64,000 nucleotides of DNA, from the NCBI GenBank assembly GCA_030141605.1, contig JAQGDQ010000012.1:558001-622000 (forward strand), in the 5' to 3' direction. Below are positions 1 to 64,000 of this stretch, piece after piece; positions within the stretch are counted from its first letter, which is position 1; every line of letters begins with the position of its first letter. Under the pieces are notes generated by a model that saw only the letters and a program-made list of their open reading frames with translations, had not been told where the DNA came from and ran no database searches. Position numbers and translations under genes: made by a program. Origin of the DNA: Tubiluchus corallicola. Its lineage: Eukaryota > Priapulida > Priapulimorpha > Priapulimorphida > Tubiluchidae.

Positions 1-62025
<62,025 letters not shown>

Positions 62026-64000
62026 CTGTTGAATGAATATTAAAAATTATAATGAACAAAAGTAAGAGGCTGGCAAAGATCGCTGTACTTAACACTTGTT
62101 TTTGATACCATGGAGTTTGGCTGACATTTGGAAAAAAGGAGGTCATGACCAACAATGACAAAAATGTATTTTTATTAAATTTGCAGTTAGAAATGAAAAG
62201 ATCTTCATACAAAGTAGGCCCTAGGGAGGTCCTTTTGCAGTGTATACACATACAGGACTGTGTCTATATTAATGAAATTTGGCAAACTGTGTACCAACCT
62301 ACATGTATATGAAACTCAAACCATCAATTCCAAGCTCATGATAATGTGGCTTCACAGTATTTGCCTTCGGTCGGCAGGCAGTCTAGTTAAACTTTTAATT
62401 AAACCTCAAACTGCTATATAAAATTCAATTATCTGTTACAACCAAACTAATGATAGCGTGTAGCGTGTTTGAGTGTCCGCTTCCATACAATAAAAACAAT
62501 AGTGCAAACTTGAGAGCACTACTGGTCAGATGAACTGGGTAACATGCAAAACAAAGAGAATATATATAAATATATAAATAATTCCCTTCTTTGAATAGTA
62601 AACAATGTAGTTTTCCAACCTTTTTTCAAAGTATGTCATATATATGTTACAGGCAATGTGTAAAATTTAGACTTTGGATAAAATTCCTAGGCATTTCAGA
62701 AGAAGTGAAATATTTTATTTTAACTGCAGTGTTTTCAAAATTTTACCTAGACATTTTGTATAATAGCCAGGACCTAGACATTATGTATGACAGCCAGGAC
62801 CTATACTTATTGCAAAGAGTGGCTTTGACAGATTATAAAATGAACATAATTCGTGCTACCTCTAACCTTGCCTAGATTTTTTGTACAATACCCAGAACAA
62901 TCTAGTAGTAATGTATTAAACTAAGCAAGGAGCTCAAGTAAATAGGTGAGTTAATTGTTTTACTGGTATCCTAAAAAACTTTTATAGAAAATAAAAATGA
63001 GTGACAGCAAGTAAATAATACAGAACTTAATTGACTTTAGAATAATTAAATGTTGCACAATCGATATACGCCTATCACAAATATGTCAAGCAGTTCACTT
63101 TCTAGCAGCATTAATTTTCCTTCTTGTATACACGGCATTATACGATTGCTTTTCTAAAGGTATTCACATGATTAAACAATTGCTGATATTTTTTGTCACT
63201 TAGAAAAAAGTGTTCATTGCTTTATTTGCCTGCTATTCAATGTAAAATCATTCTTTTTAAATCGTCATGTTTGAAGCAGAACTAGAATGAAAGTACTAAT
63301 GTCTTTGGATCTGGCACGTTCTTTTTCTCAGTTAATGAAATGGGGTCACAAAAAATTTATGTGAAGTGTTTACTGTTATCACGAAATCCGTTTTTTCGTA
63401 AAAATTTAGAATATGCATATTTGGAGCAGATCCATTCATATATTAGAATAAAAGAAACCCCAGCCATGCAACTGGTCAAATCCATTTAATGAGTACCATC
63501 ATTTAATGGCAATATTTGAGGGCCTTATTAGAAAACTGAAAAATTGGGCTCCGTTACGATCTGGGCAATGAGGAATAGCATCCTCTTGGAAAATTTCAGT
63601 CTCCTAAGGATATGACAGATTTCAAAGATAAATGTGACAACAATATCAAGAACAACATAACTAACTTTAAGGATACCATAATTTGTAGGGGATCCAAAAA
63701 CACAACACTTCTACAGCAGGCAGTAGCTGTGAATGAAACAACCAAGCAACCTAACCGTTTGCTTGAAATGTTAGTCACCTATTTTAACACACAAATTTGC
63801 AAGTACATACATAAAGCATGCCTTATTTCACACATTCTCTAGAACAAAATTGGCATTATATAAAATGCATAGGAAAATTTCATCAAAATAATTGATCATT
63901 TGTTTTACTTTCAAGTATATCCAAAACAAAAAAATTACGTGCTTTGCTTAATAAAACTTTTGCATTATATGCCTAGGAAAAGTCTAAAACAAATTATTTT
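62026..64000 (-). other. Upstream intron of the Fat-like gene, no exon found
   Basis: I looked on the minus strand for an exon ending in phase 0 that would precede ANLHSPRI and found none, so the preceding exon (EC2) lies beyond the window. There is a 27-base minisatellite with two clear copies at 62746-62799 (CCTAGACATTTTGTATAATA and CCTAGACATTATGTATGACA) and a weaker one near 62873. A plus-strand frame of 76 codons at 63612-63842 has no recognisable domain. Confidence 0.55.

Noticed and set aside
62746-62815. TTTTACCTAG looking like a minus-strand splice donor
   Set aside because: The sequence to its right is a 27-base minisatellite with stops in the minus frames and encodes no EC motif.
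63612-63842. 76-codon plus-strand open frame
   Set aside because: Hydrophilic and unrecognised, with no supporting signals. It could be a transposon scrap but I cannot support it.

Overview
The window is one long piece of an intron-rich, AT-rich animal genome. The only gene I can support with confidence is a giant cadherin on the minus strand. It enters from the right beyond position 64000 and leaves past position 1. I traced 36 consecutive coding exons from 62025 down to 1. They total 9831 bases (3277 codons), stay in one reading frame, and all use GT/AG junctions. The protein is a nearly unbroken chain of 31 extracellular cadherin (EC) repeats. Repeat order, the positions of degenerate linkers, a long insert between two repeats and many family-specific phrases match the FAT1/2/3 branch of Fat cadherins (Fat-like/kugelei in flies) repeat by repeat. 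Counted against vertebrate FAT1 from memory, the window covers about EC3 to EC33 of 34. The signal peptide and EC1-2 should lie beyond 64000. EC34, laminin-G/EGF modules, membrane segment and cytoplasmic tail should lie beyond the left edge.

Layout from right to left (5' to 3' of the gene): 64000-62026 is upstream intron. Exons 1-3 are at 62025-58528, and exon 3 is 2254 bases with seven repeats. An 18.5 kb intron (58527-40027) holds a deleted mariner-like element with both inverted ends, a long SINE with a 5S rRNA-derived head, a degenerate dispersed repeat and several local duplications. Exons 4 and 5 follow at 40026-39113, then a 13.2 kb intron with a broken LINE fragment, LTR-like primer-site motifs and a cluster of TATCGATA palindromes. 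Exon 6 (62 bases) sits alone at 25872-25811. A 5.6 kb intron with a long AAT microsatellite and a GA-rich tract precedes exons 7-16 (20209-14680). A 3.8 kb intron (14679-10924) has plus-strand splice-like signals of unknown meaning. Exons 17-36 (10923-1) are tightly packed.

Organism: a metazoan, probably an invertebrate with many and partly long introns. The gene is cut into far more pieces than I recall for vertebrate FAT1 or insect fat-like genes, and the repeats (5S-headed SINE, mariner relic, LINE C-terminus) fit an invertebrate genome. I cannot name the phylum from this window.

No operon, CRISPR or convincing second protein-coding gene is present. The most interesting observations are introns recurring at equivalent places in the EC fold, Ca2+-free linkers kept at the same places as in vertebrate FAT1, an in-frame alternative acceptor that would add 39 residues to EC11, the SINE and mariner relics, and a possible nested plus-strand transcript near 13.57-14.25 kb. 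I found no wholly new biological system.
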